DNA of 20,217 bases from JAGPHI01 sp036641735 (GCA_036641735.1 JAVWEG010000038.1:1-20217); one strand, 5' to 3'. Counted from the stretch's first letter, positions 1 through 8,341 are shown. The notes: generated by a model not told the origin, from the letters alone. Program-made: numbers and translations.

Positions 1-41
1 TGAGGTTATCATACCACATTTCGCAAGCGAAAAACAGCGAA

Positions 42-641
42 TTATAGCTCGCCTCTATTAACAAGCGAACGTCCGAGAGTTACCTCGTCTGCATATTCTA
101 AATTACTTCCTACAGGTAGGCCGTAAGCAAGGCGTGTAGCCTTTATGCCCAGCGGCTTTACAAGCTTTGCCAAATACATTGCCGTTGCTTCGCCCTCTAC
201 TGTAGGATTAGTAGCCATAATTATCTCTTTTACTTTACCGTCATTTAGCCTTGCAAGCAATTCTTTAATGCAAAGCTGCTCTGCTCCGATACCATCCATA
301 GGCGATATTAAGCCGTGCAATACGTGGTATAATCCGTGATATTCTCTTGTGCGCTCAAACGCAGAAACATCGCGCGGTGTTTCCACCACACATATAATAC
401 TGCCGTCACGTACATCACTTGTGCAAATATCGCATTTATCGCCTTCGGTATAGTTTTGGCATATTGAACAATGATGTATTTTAGTATGTGCATCCACAAT
501 TGCAGATGCAAACTCCATTGCCGCCGTCTTATCCATATGCAGCACTTGATAAGCAAGCCTTGTAGCACCTTTGCGCCCAATACCGGGCAATTTTGCAAAC
601 TGCTCTATTAAATTTTCCAGTGGCAACGCGTTATATCCCAT
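42..641 (-). CDS. recR: Recombination mediator protein RecR
   Basis: RecR works with RecF and RecO to load RecA at single-stranded gaps during recombinational DNA repair in the cytoplasm. The 199-residue product is of normal family length. It shows the N-terminal helix-hairpin-helix region (LPGIGRKGATRLA, about 18-30), the four zinc-binding cysteines C58, C61, C70 and C73, and a Toprim domain from about residue 81 (IICVVETPRD). The ATG start is preceded by AAGGAG. It is the last gene of the minus-strand block dnaX-ybaB-recR, 25 bases after ybaB, as in Bacillus and many other Firmicutes. I see no clear terminator in the 41 bases downstream before the window edge. The identification is secure. 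Confidence 0.97.
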   Translation of the reverse strand: MGYNALPLENLIEQFAKLPGIGRKGATRLAYQVLHMDKTAAMEFASAIVDAHTKIHHCSICQNYTEGDKCDICTSDVRDGSIICVVETPRDVSAFERTREYHGLYHVLHGLISPMDGIGAEQLCIKELLARLNDGKVKEIIMATNPTVEGEATAMYLAKLVKPLGIKATRLAYGLPVGSNLEYADEVTLGRSLVNRGEL

Positions 642-666
642 TTACAAACTCCTTGTCAGCAAGCAC

Positions 667-1005
667 TTACATTCCCGGGATATTGTAGCCGCTTGTCAGC
701 TCGTCCATCTCGGCATCTGCTGCTTCGTCTACTACGCGAACAGTTTCATTAAATGCTGCCGCCACTAAATCTTCAAGCATCTCAATATCAGATGGATCTA
801 CTGCCTCAGGCTTAATCTTTACTGCTGTTACTTGGTGCTTGCCCGTCATAGTAAGCTCTATCATACCGCCGCCAGCCGAAACAGTATATACCTTTGCTTC
901 CAGCTCATCTTGCTTTTTGCGCACGTTTTCTTGCATTTGCTGTGCTTGCTGCATAAGCTCATTGATGTTTTGTTTGCCATATCCTTGTGGTAATCTTGCT
1001 TTCAT
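667..1005 (-). CDS. ybaB: YbaB/EbfC family nucleoid-associated protein
   Basis: YbaB/EbfC proteins are small dimeric DNA-binding proteins that coat or organise the nucleoid. Their exact role in Firmicutes is not settled. The 112-residue product has the typical layout. A long N-terminal amphipathic helix rich in Gln, Met and Lys (about 14-38) is followed by the conserved core VSAGGGMIELTMTGKHQVTAVKI, given here only to the first 20 residues: VSAGGGMIELTMTGKHQVTA. An acidic C-terminal helix follows. The start is ATG with an AGGGAG site nine bases upstream. It lies 18 bases after dnaX and 25 before recR, so the three are very likely co-transcribed; this order is the standard one for the family. 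Confidence 0.95.
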   Translation of the reverse strand: MKARLPQGYGKQNINELMQQAQQMQENVRKKQDELEAKVYTVSAGGGMIELTMTGKHQVTAVKIKPEAVDPSDIEMLEDLVAAAFNETVRVVDEAADAEMDELTSGYNIPGM

Positions 1006-1023
1006 AATAGTGTACTCCCTTTA

Positions 1024-2607
1024 TTAATTAATAATTACTTCTACGCCTTTAGCCGATAAATCATTTAAACTATCTTCGGCTGTAACGCTTTCTGTTTTAA
1101 TTGTATTTGTGCTTTTATATGGCCCGAGGGCATAACGCTTACCCGTAATTTGCTCTATAGTGTTTCTGATAAGTGTTTTTGAATAATCGTTAGTACGCAT
1201 ATATTCAGAAAATAAATCACTTGCTTCTATCAAAACACGCGCACCGTCAAAATACGCTTTTGAGTTGCTCATATTTACAAACAAGCATTTGTCTTGCGCT
1301 TCCATAGCATCTATTACTTGCTGCCATTGTGTAAAAGGTATTGCTTTTTGTGTTTCATTTACTTTTGGTATCGGTGCAGTATTAACCACAGGTGCAACAT
1401 TAATTACAGGCGCAGTATTAACTACAGGCATAGCATTAAATGGCATAGAAGCTGATGATTGCTGCACTGCATAAGAAGCAGAAGCACCCGAAACAGCAGG
1501 ATTTATCGGCACTGCTAAAGGCTGTGTTTCTTCTGCGCACAAATCAAATAGCGCAAGCTCTAGCTCTATACGCGCATCTGTGCCTTTACCCATACGGTCA
1601 AGCGCTTCTCCGAGTATTTTCACTGCACGTATTGCATCGTGCTGATTAATATCTTTTGATGATTGCATATAAAGCTGTTCGTCCTGCTCGCTTACTCCCG
1701 ATAATAAGCCTTTGCCCCCATCTATGCCGCTGAGCAAAATATTTCTGTAATGAAACAAAAGCTCCTCGCACAAGCGCTTAATATCTATGGATTTTTCTCG
1801 TAATTGTGCTATTAACAGCATAGCTTTTGCAATGTCTTTAATTTGAATGGCACTGCTCATATCAAAAAGATAGCTTTTATCTGTAACACCTGCCATACGG
1901 CGCACAGTGTCCTCATCTATAATATCTGTTACACCTGCACAAGTGTCCAATATTGACAGTGCATCACGCATAGCACCGTCCGCAAGGCGCGAAATCAATG
2001 CTGCCGCATCGCTCGTAAGCTGTAAATTTTCTTGCTGTGCCACATACTCTAAACGCTTTTGTATATCGTCTACAGATATGCGCGTAAAATCATATCTTTG
2101 GCAACGTGACAATATAGTGGCAGGCACTTTATGTATCTCTGTGGTTGCCAATATAAATATAATGTGGCTAGGCGGCTCTTCCATTATCTTTAATAGCGCA
2201 TTAAAAGCCGCTGTAGACAGCATATGTACTTCATCTATAATATACACTTTATATGTACATTCGCTCGGAGTATATGCTGTTTCGTCTCGCAAATCTCGAA
2301 TATTATCTATGCCATTATTACTTGCTGCATCTATCTCCACTACGTCTAACACGCTGCCATTATCTATTCCTTTGCAAATGGCACATTCTCCGCACGGATT
2401 AGCATCTGTTTTATTAAGGCAGTTAACAGCTTTTGCGAATATCTTGGCGCAAGTAGTTTTACCCGTACCGCGTGTACCTGTGAAGATGTATGCGTGGCCA
2501 ACTTTATTATGCAATATTTGGTTTTGCAATGCTGTAATAATAGAAGTTTGTCCCACTACATCCGCAAATTTGAGCGGCCTCCACTTACGATAAAGCGCTC
2601 TATACAA
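1024..2607 (-). CDS. dnaX: DNA polymerase III subunit gamma/tau (TTG start)
   Basis: DnaX is the ATPase of the clamp-loader complex that places the beta sliding clamp on primed DNA and couples it to the replicative polymerase. I set the start at the TTG at 2605-2607, giving 527 residues that begin (M)YRALYRKWRPLKFADVVGQ, the family's usual N-terminus. A GGAGGTG site sits six bases upstream of this TTG. Visible motifs are Walker A GTRGTGKT (44-51), zinc cysteines C63, C72, C75 and C78, Walker B IIDEVH (123-128), and a sensor-1 region around ATTEIHKVPATILSRCQR. The C-terminal third has a linker rich in Pro, Ala, Val and Asn. The frame stays open upstream to 2802, but that stretch encodes the SRP RNA and is not protein. 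I saw no A-AAA-AAG slippery site for making a short gamma form. Confidence 0.96.
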   Translation of the reverse strand: MYRALYRKWRPLKFADVVGQTSIITALQNQILHNKVGHAYIFTGTRGTGKTTCAKIFAKAVNCLNKTDANPCGECAICKGIDNGSVLDVVEIDAASNNGIDNIRDLRDETAYTPSECTYKVYIIDEVHMLSTAAFNALLKIMEEPPSHIIFILATTEIHKVPATILSRCQRYDFTRISVDDIQKRLEYVAQQENLQLTSDAAALISRLADGAMRDALSILDTCAGVTDIIDEDTVRRMAGVTDKSYLFDMSSAIQIKDIAKAMLLIAQLREKSIDIKRLCEELLFHYRNILLSGIDGGKGLLSGVSEQDEQLYMQSSKDINQHDAIRAVKILGEALDRMGKGTDARIELELALFDLCAEETQPLAVPINPAVSGASASYAVQQSSASMPFNAMPVVNTAPVINVAPVVNTAPIPKVNETQKAIPFTQWQQVIDAMEAQDKCLFVNMSNSKAYFDGARVLIEASDLFSEYMRTNDYSKTLIRNTIEQITGKRYALGPYKSTNTIKTESVTAEDSLNDLSAKGVEVIIN

Positions 2608-2648
2608 GATATTCACCTCCAAAATAATATTTAACAATAGCGCATACT

Positions 2649-2782
2649 GCGCCGCTCGGCATACAAAGGGCAGGTGACCTGCGGCGCACAAAGCGTGCCA
2701 CTTAATGCTGCTCGGTTCCCCGTCTGACATGGTTCGTGGAGCTCTATCGCACAGGACCCACCCTTTGTATGCCCAGCGGCGC
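2649..2782 (-). ncRNA. ffs: Signal recognition particle RNA (small bacterial type)
   Basis: This RNA is the scaffold on which Ffh binds signal sequences for co-translational membrane targeting. Read on the minus strand, it contains the SRP domain IV signature: CAG, a CGG/CCG stem capped by a GGAA tetraloop, then AGCAGC (near 2709-2731). The ends pair in a long terminal helix, GCGCCGCT with AGCGGCGC, then a two-base internal mismatch, then GCATACAAAGGG with CCCTTTGTATGC. The outer pairing spans 2649-2782, about 134 bases; mature ends may differ by a few bases. That is too short for the Alu domain of the roughly 270-base Bacillus form. Its position immediately upstream of dnaX matches the scr-dnaX-ybaB-recR order of Firmicutes. 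Confidence 0.92.
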
Positions 2783-2822
2783 AATAAATACACCGTTTTC
2801 ATAATTCATACCGATGTATTAT

Positions 2823-2851
2823 AGTATAATATAAACAAGTGATAAATGCAA
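2823..2851 (-). promoter_or_regulatory. Sigma-A type promoter of the SRP RNA (and probably dnaX-ybaB-recR)
   Basis: On the minus strand there is a -35 element TTGCAT (2846-2851), a 17-base spacer and a -10 element TATACT (2823-2828). Transcription would start near 2816, about 30 bases before the terminal helix of the SRP RNA, implying 5' trimming. No strong terminator separates the RNA from dnaX, so read-through into the replication and repair genes is likely. Confidence 0.7.
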
Positions 2852-2901
2852 GAAAAAACAAAAAGTACTGTTGCAGACTGCAATAATCTGCAACAGTACT
2901 T
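2851..2901 (-). terminator. Rho-independent terminator of the beta-trefoil protein gene
   Basis: A perfect 15-base inverted repeat (arms 2863-2877 and 2887-2901, nine-base loop) is followed on the minus strand by TTTTTGTTTTTT (2851-2862). It begins 14 bases after the stop codon of the upstream gene. The T tract abuts the -35 element of the SRP RNA promoter, so the two transcription units are packed with no spare sequence. Confidence 0.9.
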
Positions 2902-2915
2902 GTATGTTTTATAAT

Positions 2916-3665
2916 TTACTTCTTAAAAAACGACTTTGGATTGTTGCTTTGTGTTTGCTTTGGTGCTTCTGTCTTGGTAGCTACAGGAGCTGTCGGCTTT
3001 GCCGCTACAGGAGCTGCCGGCTTTGCCGCTACAGGAGCTGCCGGCTTTGCCGCTACTGGTGCTGCTGGCTTTGCTGCCACAGGTGCTGTAGGCTTTGCTG
3101 CTACAGGTGCTACAGGCTTTGCTTCCGATTTAACAACCGCAGGTTTTTTTGCTACAGTCTTTTTTGCTGGTTTTTTCTTATCTGCTTTAGGAGCTTTTGC
3201 TTCTTTTGCAGGCTTTTCCACTTTTATTTCTGTTAACTGCCAAGCTTGGTTTTCGCCTGATACGTCGTCCCATATCTGCAAATGTGCGCCGTTTACTGAT
3301 GCTAATCCTGCGATATCCAATACTTTACCGGACTGTTTGGATTTAATCTTAAATGCACCCTTGTCTATTTCTTCAAAGCTCCATAATTGATTATCTTTAC
3401 CAAGATAATCCCATACGTGTACAGTAGTACCGTTTGCCTCAGCTCCAAGAGAAATATCCAGTACTTTACCGGACAGCTTATTTTCTATTTTAAACAGGCC
3501 ATCCGCTACACTTACCGCCAACCAAATTTGGCTGTCGCCTTTAGCGTTTTCCCATAATTGTACTTCTGCTCCGCTGGCACAATTGAAATCAGCTATTTCC
3601 AGCGCTAAGCCATTCTTTGCGGTGATAGTATAATATACATTTGAATTAACTTTTTTTGCAAACAT
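2916..3665 (-). CDS. Ricin-type beta-trefoil (RICIN/CBM13-like) protein with Lys-Ala-Pro repeat tail
   Basis: The start is taken as the ATG at 3663-3665, which lies nine bases after GGAGG; the in-frame GTG three codons earlier touches that site. The product has 249 residues. Residues 1-150 hold three copies of a 45-50 residue unit. Each unit has an SGKVLDI-like or LALEIAD strand, an (Q/V)(L/I)W segment, and a closing QIW (46-48), QLW (93-95) or QAW (140-142): the (QxW)3 pattern of ricin B lectins, which usually bind sugars. Residues 150-182 are Lys/Ala/Pro-rich. Residues 183-230 are six octapeptides of the type KPxAPVAA, and the tail ends with FFKK. I see no signal peptide, membrane helix or sortase motif, so a cytoplasmic location, or export by an unrecognised route, must be assumed. 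Its ligand is unknown. It appears monocistronic. Confidence 0.8.
   Translation of the reverse strand: MFAKKVNSNVYYTITAKNGLALEIADFNCASGAEVQLWENAKGDSQIWLAVSVADGLFKIENKLSGKVLDISLGAEANGTTVHVWDYLGKDNQLWSFEEIDKGAFKIKSKQSGKVLDIAGLASVNGAHLQIWDDVSGENQAWQLTEIKVEKPAKEAKAPKADKKKPAKKTVAKKPAVVKSEAKPVAPVAAKPTAPVAAKPAAPVAAKPAAPVAAKPAAPVAAKPTAPVATKTEAPKQTQSNNPKSFFKK
2980..3123. repeat. Six tandem 24-base repeats inside the beta-trefoil protein gene
   Basis: Six adjoining copies of a 24-base unit of the form GCTACAGGAGCTGCCGGCTT plus TGCC (plus-strand reading) run without spacers at 2980, 3004, 3028, 3052, 3076 and 3100. Copies 2 and 3 are identical. Copies 4 to 6 differ mostly at synonymous-type positions. 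They encode the KPxAPVAA octapeptides on the minus strand. Such near-identical units are prone to copy-number change by slippage. Confidence 0.93.
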
Positions 3666-3734
3666 TTTATACACCCTCCAATTTTATTATTGCGCGATGA
3701 GCCAAATGCTCTACGTCGACATCCTTTGTGGAAA

Positions 3735-3762
3735 ATTGTACCATAAAATAACGCAAAGTCAA
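3735..3762 (-). promoter_or_regulatory. Probable promoter of the beta-trefoil protein gene
   Basis: On the minus strand, TTGACT (3757-3762) and TACAAT (3735-3740) are separated by 16 bases, giving a leader of about 60 bases before the GGAGG site. A second candidate lies further upstream: TTGACA (3814-3819), 17 bases, then TACTGT (3791-3796). I cannot tell which is used. I see no clear terminator between the TetR gene and this region. Confidence 0.55.
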
Positions 3763-3866
3763 AGGTTTTGCCTTAACTTTGTATAAATACACAGTACACG
3801 AAAAAAAACTGCCTGTCAAATGGTTAAAATTATCAAAAATAAATGTCGTAAAGCACAAAAGTAATT

Positions 3867-4463
3867 CTATTCCAAAGATTTTTTTAGTATTTGCAATGCA
3901 TCGCTTTTTATGCTTTCCCAGTCACCGCCATTAGGATTTACACATAATGCGGCTGCTGTAAAAAGCATACCGCTTGACACCATCCTTGCATATTGTGCAG
4001 TAACATTTGCCACTTCACCGCTGTTTTTTCCACATTCTATTATAGTATCAAGTAGTGAAAATAAGCGCTCTGAAAGCTCTATACGTTCATTTGCATATTC
4101 GCAAAGCGCTTTGTGCATACCCTCTTCGTGCATTGCCGATGTGATAAGCGAAAATCCCGATGCGTGTGAATTCATAGCACTGTGAGCAAAATCAAGTGCC
4201 GCTTCAAACTTAGAAATAAATGTTTTTTGCTTTTTCACCTGTGCTTCAAGTGTTTGTATTTCGCCCCACATAAAATAGATAAGTGCATTTGCCAATATTG
4301 CTTCTCGGGATGCAAAGTATTCATATAAAGTGCCTTTACCCATTCCTGCGGCATCTGCTATTTGCTGTACTTTTATAGCATAAAGGCGTTCTCCGTTTTG
4401 TAATAATTTCATTACTCCGTCAAATATTGCCGTTTCTTTAGGAGAATATTTTTTTATTTCCAT
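3867..4463 (-). CDS. TetR/AcrR family transcriptional regulator, probable repressor of the RND exporter
   Basis: The 198-residue product has the TetR-family N-terminal DNA-binding domain, with the helix-turn-helix at about 31-50 (KVQQIADAAGMGKGTLYEYF). An all-helical C-terminal ligand and dimer domain follows, with no recognisable subfamily signature. Its ATG lies one base after the stop codon of the exporter gene, and its GAGG ribosome site sits inside the end of that gene, so translation is probably coupled. The shared operon and the palindrome at the operon promoter (8393-8412) suggest that it represses its own operon and is released by a ligand, perhaps an exported compound. The inducer cannot be inferred. 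Family assignment is secure; the target is an inference. Confidence 0.9.
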   Translation of the reverse strand: MEIKKYSPKETAIFDGVMKLLQNGERLYAIKVQQIADAAGMGKGTLYEYFASREAILANALIYFMWGEIQTLEAQVKKQKTFISKFEAALDFAHSAMNSHASGFSLITSAMHEEGMHKALCEYANERIELSERLFSLLDTIIECGKNSGEVANVTAQYARMVSSGMLFTAAALCVNPNGGDWESIKSDALQILKKSLE

Positions 4464-4464
4464 T

Positions 4465-7400
4465 TTAATCGTCCTCCCCGATATCTATTTGCTTCATCGG
4501 TTTACGATGAAAAATATCGTAGAGTATAGGCACTATTACCAGTGTAAGCACTGTAGCATATGTAAGCCCTCCTATAGTAACAATTGCAAGCGGCTGGCTC
4601 ATTTCCGCACCCGAGCCTATACCGAGTGCCATTGTGGACATTGCTAATATTGTGGTAAGCGCCGTCATTAATACAGGGCGCACACGCGCTTTACCTGTGG
4701 CAATGATAGCTTCTCGCTTATCCATACCTTCTAAACGCAGCTGATTTATATAATCCACAAAAACAATACCGTTATTCACAACTACCCCTGCCAATACCAA
4801 GAAGCCGAGCATTGCGATAATAGATATTGGCATACCTGTGATAAGCAATGCAAGCAAGCCGCCTGTGAATGCAAGTGGAATAGTAAACATTACGATAAAC
4901 GGTGACAAAAGGCTTTGGAATTGTGCCACCATAATTAAATAAATAAACACAATAGCAAGTGAAATCATTTTTACTAAATCTAACATAGAGCTGTTAATGC
5001 TCTCGTTTTCGCCCATAAGTTTAGCCGAATATCCACTTGCAAGTTGCATTTCGTCTATCTTGCTTTGCACTTCACGTCCTACTATACCTATATTATGCTG
5101 TGCATCTACACCTGCTGTTACGCTCATTGTGCGTGTGCCTGATGCCCTGTTTATAGCTTTTACTCCGTTTGCCATATTAATAGATGCTATATCGCTAAGG
5201 CGCACGATTTTATCTTTGCCGTCCTTATCCTTTACTGTAAATTCGTACTCTGCCAAATTATCTTTTGTAACGGAATTTTCTTTTGTGCTAATAATAACAA
5301 CTGCGTAATCTTTATCTCCTGCGCTCAAAGTTGTAGCATTGGTTTCTGTTTTAATTGCCGAGCTTAGCTCAGAATAAATTTGCGCTACTGTCAGTCCCTC
5401 ACGCATTGCTTTGTCTTTATTTACCGTTACGCGCAGCTCTGCATTTGCTTCGGGCGGCTGTGAAACGTCTACAATACCATCTATATTGCCAAGCATATTG
5501 CGCAAATCAGCGCATATTTTATTAAGCTCATCTATATTGTATCCGTCCACCACTATCTCTATGCCCGAGCCTCCAAGCGCAGACATATTCATAGAGCTTT
5601 CCTGTACGCTTACTTCGCAAGATAAATCCCGAGTAACCTCGCGTATTTCTTTGGCAATATCCGCATTAGAGCGCTTTGTATCAGTATCGAGCAAAACATA
5701 TGCGCTTATGGAAATTCCGCTTTTAGCATCGCCCGTACTCATACCCATCATTCCGCCGCCCGACATTGCTCCTACTGTATCCACACCGTCAATTGCCATT
5801 ATTTTATCTATTGCTTTATCCGATATTACATATGCGTCCGCATTTTTTGTATCCTTTGGCATTTTCAGCGTTACAGACATTTGCGGACTTTCCATTTCCG
5901 GTATAAATGCTGTACCCATTGTGCCTATCATAGCTACGCTGAATACAAGCAATAATATTACTGCAATAAGCGCAGGTGCTTTATGCTTTAAAGAAAACGA
6001 CAATACTTTTTCGTATGCGCGCACAAAGGCATCAAACCATTTGTGGGTTTTTTCTTTGGTATTTCGCAGTACCGTAGCACCCATTGCAGGTACAAAGGTA
6101 AGCGCAATTATTAAGCTCGCAAGCAGCGAATACGCTATAGTAAGCCCCATATCGGTGAAAAGCTGACGTGATAACCCTTGTGTAAATACGATAGGTAAAA
6201 ACACGCATACTGTAGTAAGTGTAGATGCAAATATAGCTCCTGCCACCTGTGATGCACCTTTTACCGCAGCTCGTGTCGCCGGCATTCCCTCACTGCGCAA
6301 GCGATATACGTTTTCGATAACAACTATGCTGTTATCCACAAGCATTCCTACACCGAGTGCAAGCCCCGACAAAGAAATAATATTTAATGTAATCCCTGAA
6401 AAATACATTAAAGTTACGGCAAACATTAAGCTAAGCGGTATGCTGCAAGCTACTATTGCCGTAGGCTTAAAATCTTTTAAAAATAATGCCAGTACAAATA
6501 TTGCGAGCAATCCGCCGATTACAAGATTTTGCAGCACGCTTTCGATAATCATATCTATGTAATCGCCCTGATCCATAAGCGGAGTAATATGCAGCTCATT
6601 ATTGCTTTGCTGTAAGCTGTTAATAGCATCTGCAATACGGTTAGACACTGTAGCCGTAGATGCTGTGCTTTGCTTTTGTATTGTAAACACTACGCCGTCA
6701 TTTCCATTAATTTTAGCGTAGCTGTCTTTGGAATTATCGGTCATTTCTATATCCGCTACGTCGCTAAGGCGCACATCACCTACACCGTCAATATCCATAT
6801 TCATCAGTAGAATATCTGCGGTATCTTTTTCGGAGCCAAGCGCATCACCCACTTTTACAAGTGTTTTTGTATCTCCGTCTTTTATATATCCTGCCGGCAT
6901 AGCAAAGTTTTGCGCTTTTAAAATATTGCTTAGCATTTCACTTGTGATAACACCTGATAAACCCGCTTTTTTATATGCTTCATCACTGCTTTCGGCAAGC
7001 TTTTTTTCCGCATCTTCCATTTGCTTTGCCGCTGTTTCCAATTCTTTTTCAGTAGAGCTTAATGTTACTTCTGCTTTTGTAAGCTCATTCATTCCCACAA
7101 GCTTACCTTTTTCCAGCTCTTCATACCCTGCTGTTGCTTTTTCAAGGCCTTTTTGCAGCTCAGGCTTCATTGCACTAAGCACAGCAAGGCGCGTATCCAT
7201 ATTATTAAGCTCTGTTTTTATCTGCGGTAAACGCTCTTGCGCTTTAGCATATGCGCCTTCCAATTGTAAAATTGCCGCGCGGTTAAGCTGCGCTGCCATT
7301 TCTGGAGGAAGCGCAGCACCTGCCATAGCAATAAAAGCATTAAACTGTGCTTCGTCCATTGCGGCAAGCATACTTATAGATAAGCTCATTCCGGGTATTT

Positions 7401-8341
7401 GCATTGCTGCAAGCTGCGTGTTCAGTGCTTCGTATTGCGTTTTTACCTGTGTATATCCTTTTTGTTCAGCCTCAAATGCGGCTTTGTCTGCGTTTATAGT
7501 GGTTTCCTCTGCCAAAAGCGCATTCAAATTAGCTACAGCCGAATCTAACTGTGCGCTTCCTGCGGACATCTTTGCCACTGCATCATCTTTTTTAGTAGTA
7601 AGCTCTGTTTTGCCTTCCGCTACCTTTTTTTGTCCGTCAGTTATTTTAGCTTTACCGTCACGCAGCTCTTTTTGCGCTTTGGCAAGCTCTTTATCTACAT
7701 TTTCAAGCACTTTATCATTTAACGCATCTATTTTACTCTGATTTAGCGTAATTGTTAATTGCTCTTTAATAAGTCCTTGTGTGTTTACGCTTGCTACTCC
7801 GTCTATACGCTCAAGTGCCGGCAGTACAGTATTAGTAACATACGATGACACCTCTTTTATGTCCATTCCGTTTACGTCTACACTTGCCACCATAATCGGC
7901 AGCATATCGGGGCTTATTTTCATCAGCATCGGCGCGCCCACTCCATCGGGAAGCTGTGCCGACACAAGGTCTATATTGCCCGATAGCTCTATTGTAGCTG
8001 AATCCATATTAGTGCCTTGCTCAAACTCCAGCATAACCATACTGGAATTTTCGTTAGATGTAGAGCTTACACTTTTAATACCGCTTGTAGTGCCAAGCAC
8101 ACTTTCCAGTGGCTTTGTAACGGCAAGCTCCACCTTTTCAGGGCTTGCTCCGGGATACGAAGTAGCCACTACTATATACGGTAACTCTATCGCAGGTAAT
8201 AAATCCGTAGTCATTCCNNNNNNNNNNNNNNNNNNNNNNNNNNNNNNNNNNNNNTGTAAAAGATATCACTCCGAGAACTATTATCATCACTACCGCTACC
8301 ACTACGGTATACGGCTTTTTTACGCTAAATTTTGGCAGCAT
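4465..8341 (-). CDS. RND-superfamily efflux permease (AcrB/SwrC-like) with large coiled-coil insertion; interrupted by an assembly gap
   Basis: This is a proton-driven exporter of the AcrB/HAE1 type in the cytoplasmic membrane; the substrate is unknown. The ATG at 8339-8341 follows GGAGG and encodes MLPKFSVKKPYTVVVAVVMI, the first membrane helix. A 37-N run (8218-8254) splits the gene just after this helix. Joining the flanks directly gives ...GVISFTGMTTDLLPAIELP..., the expected family sequence, and a 1279-residue protein. Both halves show the usual layout of one helix, a porter domain, then a helix bundle. TM4 carries GVGMLVDNSIVVIENV, whose Asp is the likely proton carrier; AcrB has a second Asp where this has Asn. 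Residues about 198-442 form a long Lys/Glu/Ala-rich coiled-coil insertion in the first porter domain only. No membrane-fusion or outer-membrane partner gene lies nearby. A TetR gene follows after one base. Confidence 0.93.
8218..8254. other. Assembly gap (37 N) inside the RND exporter gene
   Basis: Thirty-seven unknown bases separate codons of one gene. Read literally, the gap breaks the frame and leaves two apparent open frames. If it is removed, the coding length from 8341 to 4465 is 3840 bases, exactly 1280 codons including stop, and the protein joins at a conserved family sequence. The true missing length is therefore most likely zero or another multiple of three. Confidence 0.9.

Noticed and set aside
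19..32. TTTCGC-AA-GCGAAA inverted repeat after recR as a terminator
   Set aside because: The two-base loop is too short for a hairpin, and no T tract follows on the minus strand.
2980..3123. Tandem repeats as a possible CRISPR array
   Set aside because: The units adjoin without spacers and encode a peptide repeat in frame; no cas genes are present.
3667..3858. Small minus-strand frame of 63 codons upstream of the beta-trefoil gene
   Set aside because: It overlaps the promoter and ribosome site of that gene, and its product has no family features.
5411..6166. Plus-strand open frame of 251 codons opposite the RND gene
   Set aside because: It is a shadow of the well-supported minus-strand gene, and the translated sequence has no recognisable domain.
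6728..7741. Long plus-strand open frame (337 codons) opposite the RND gene
   Set aside because: It is antisense to the coiled-coil insertion, whose Ala/Lys/Glu-rich codons rarely give stops on the other strand. Its product is Ser/Ala/Phe-rich low-complexity sequence with no family resemblance, and I identified no ribosome site for it.
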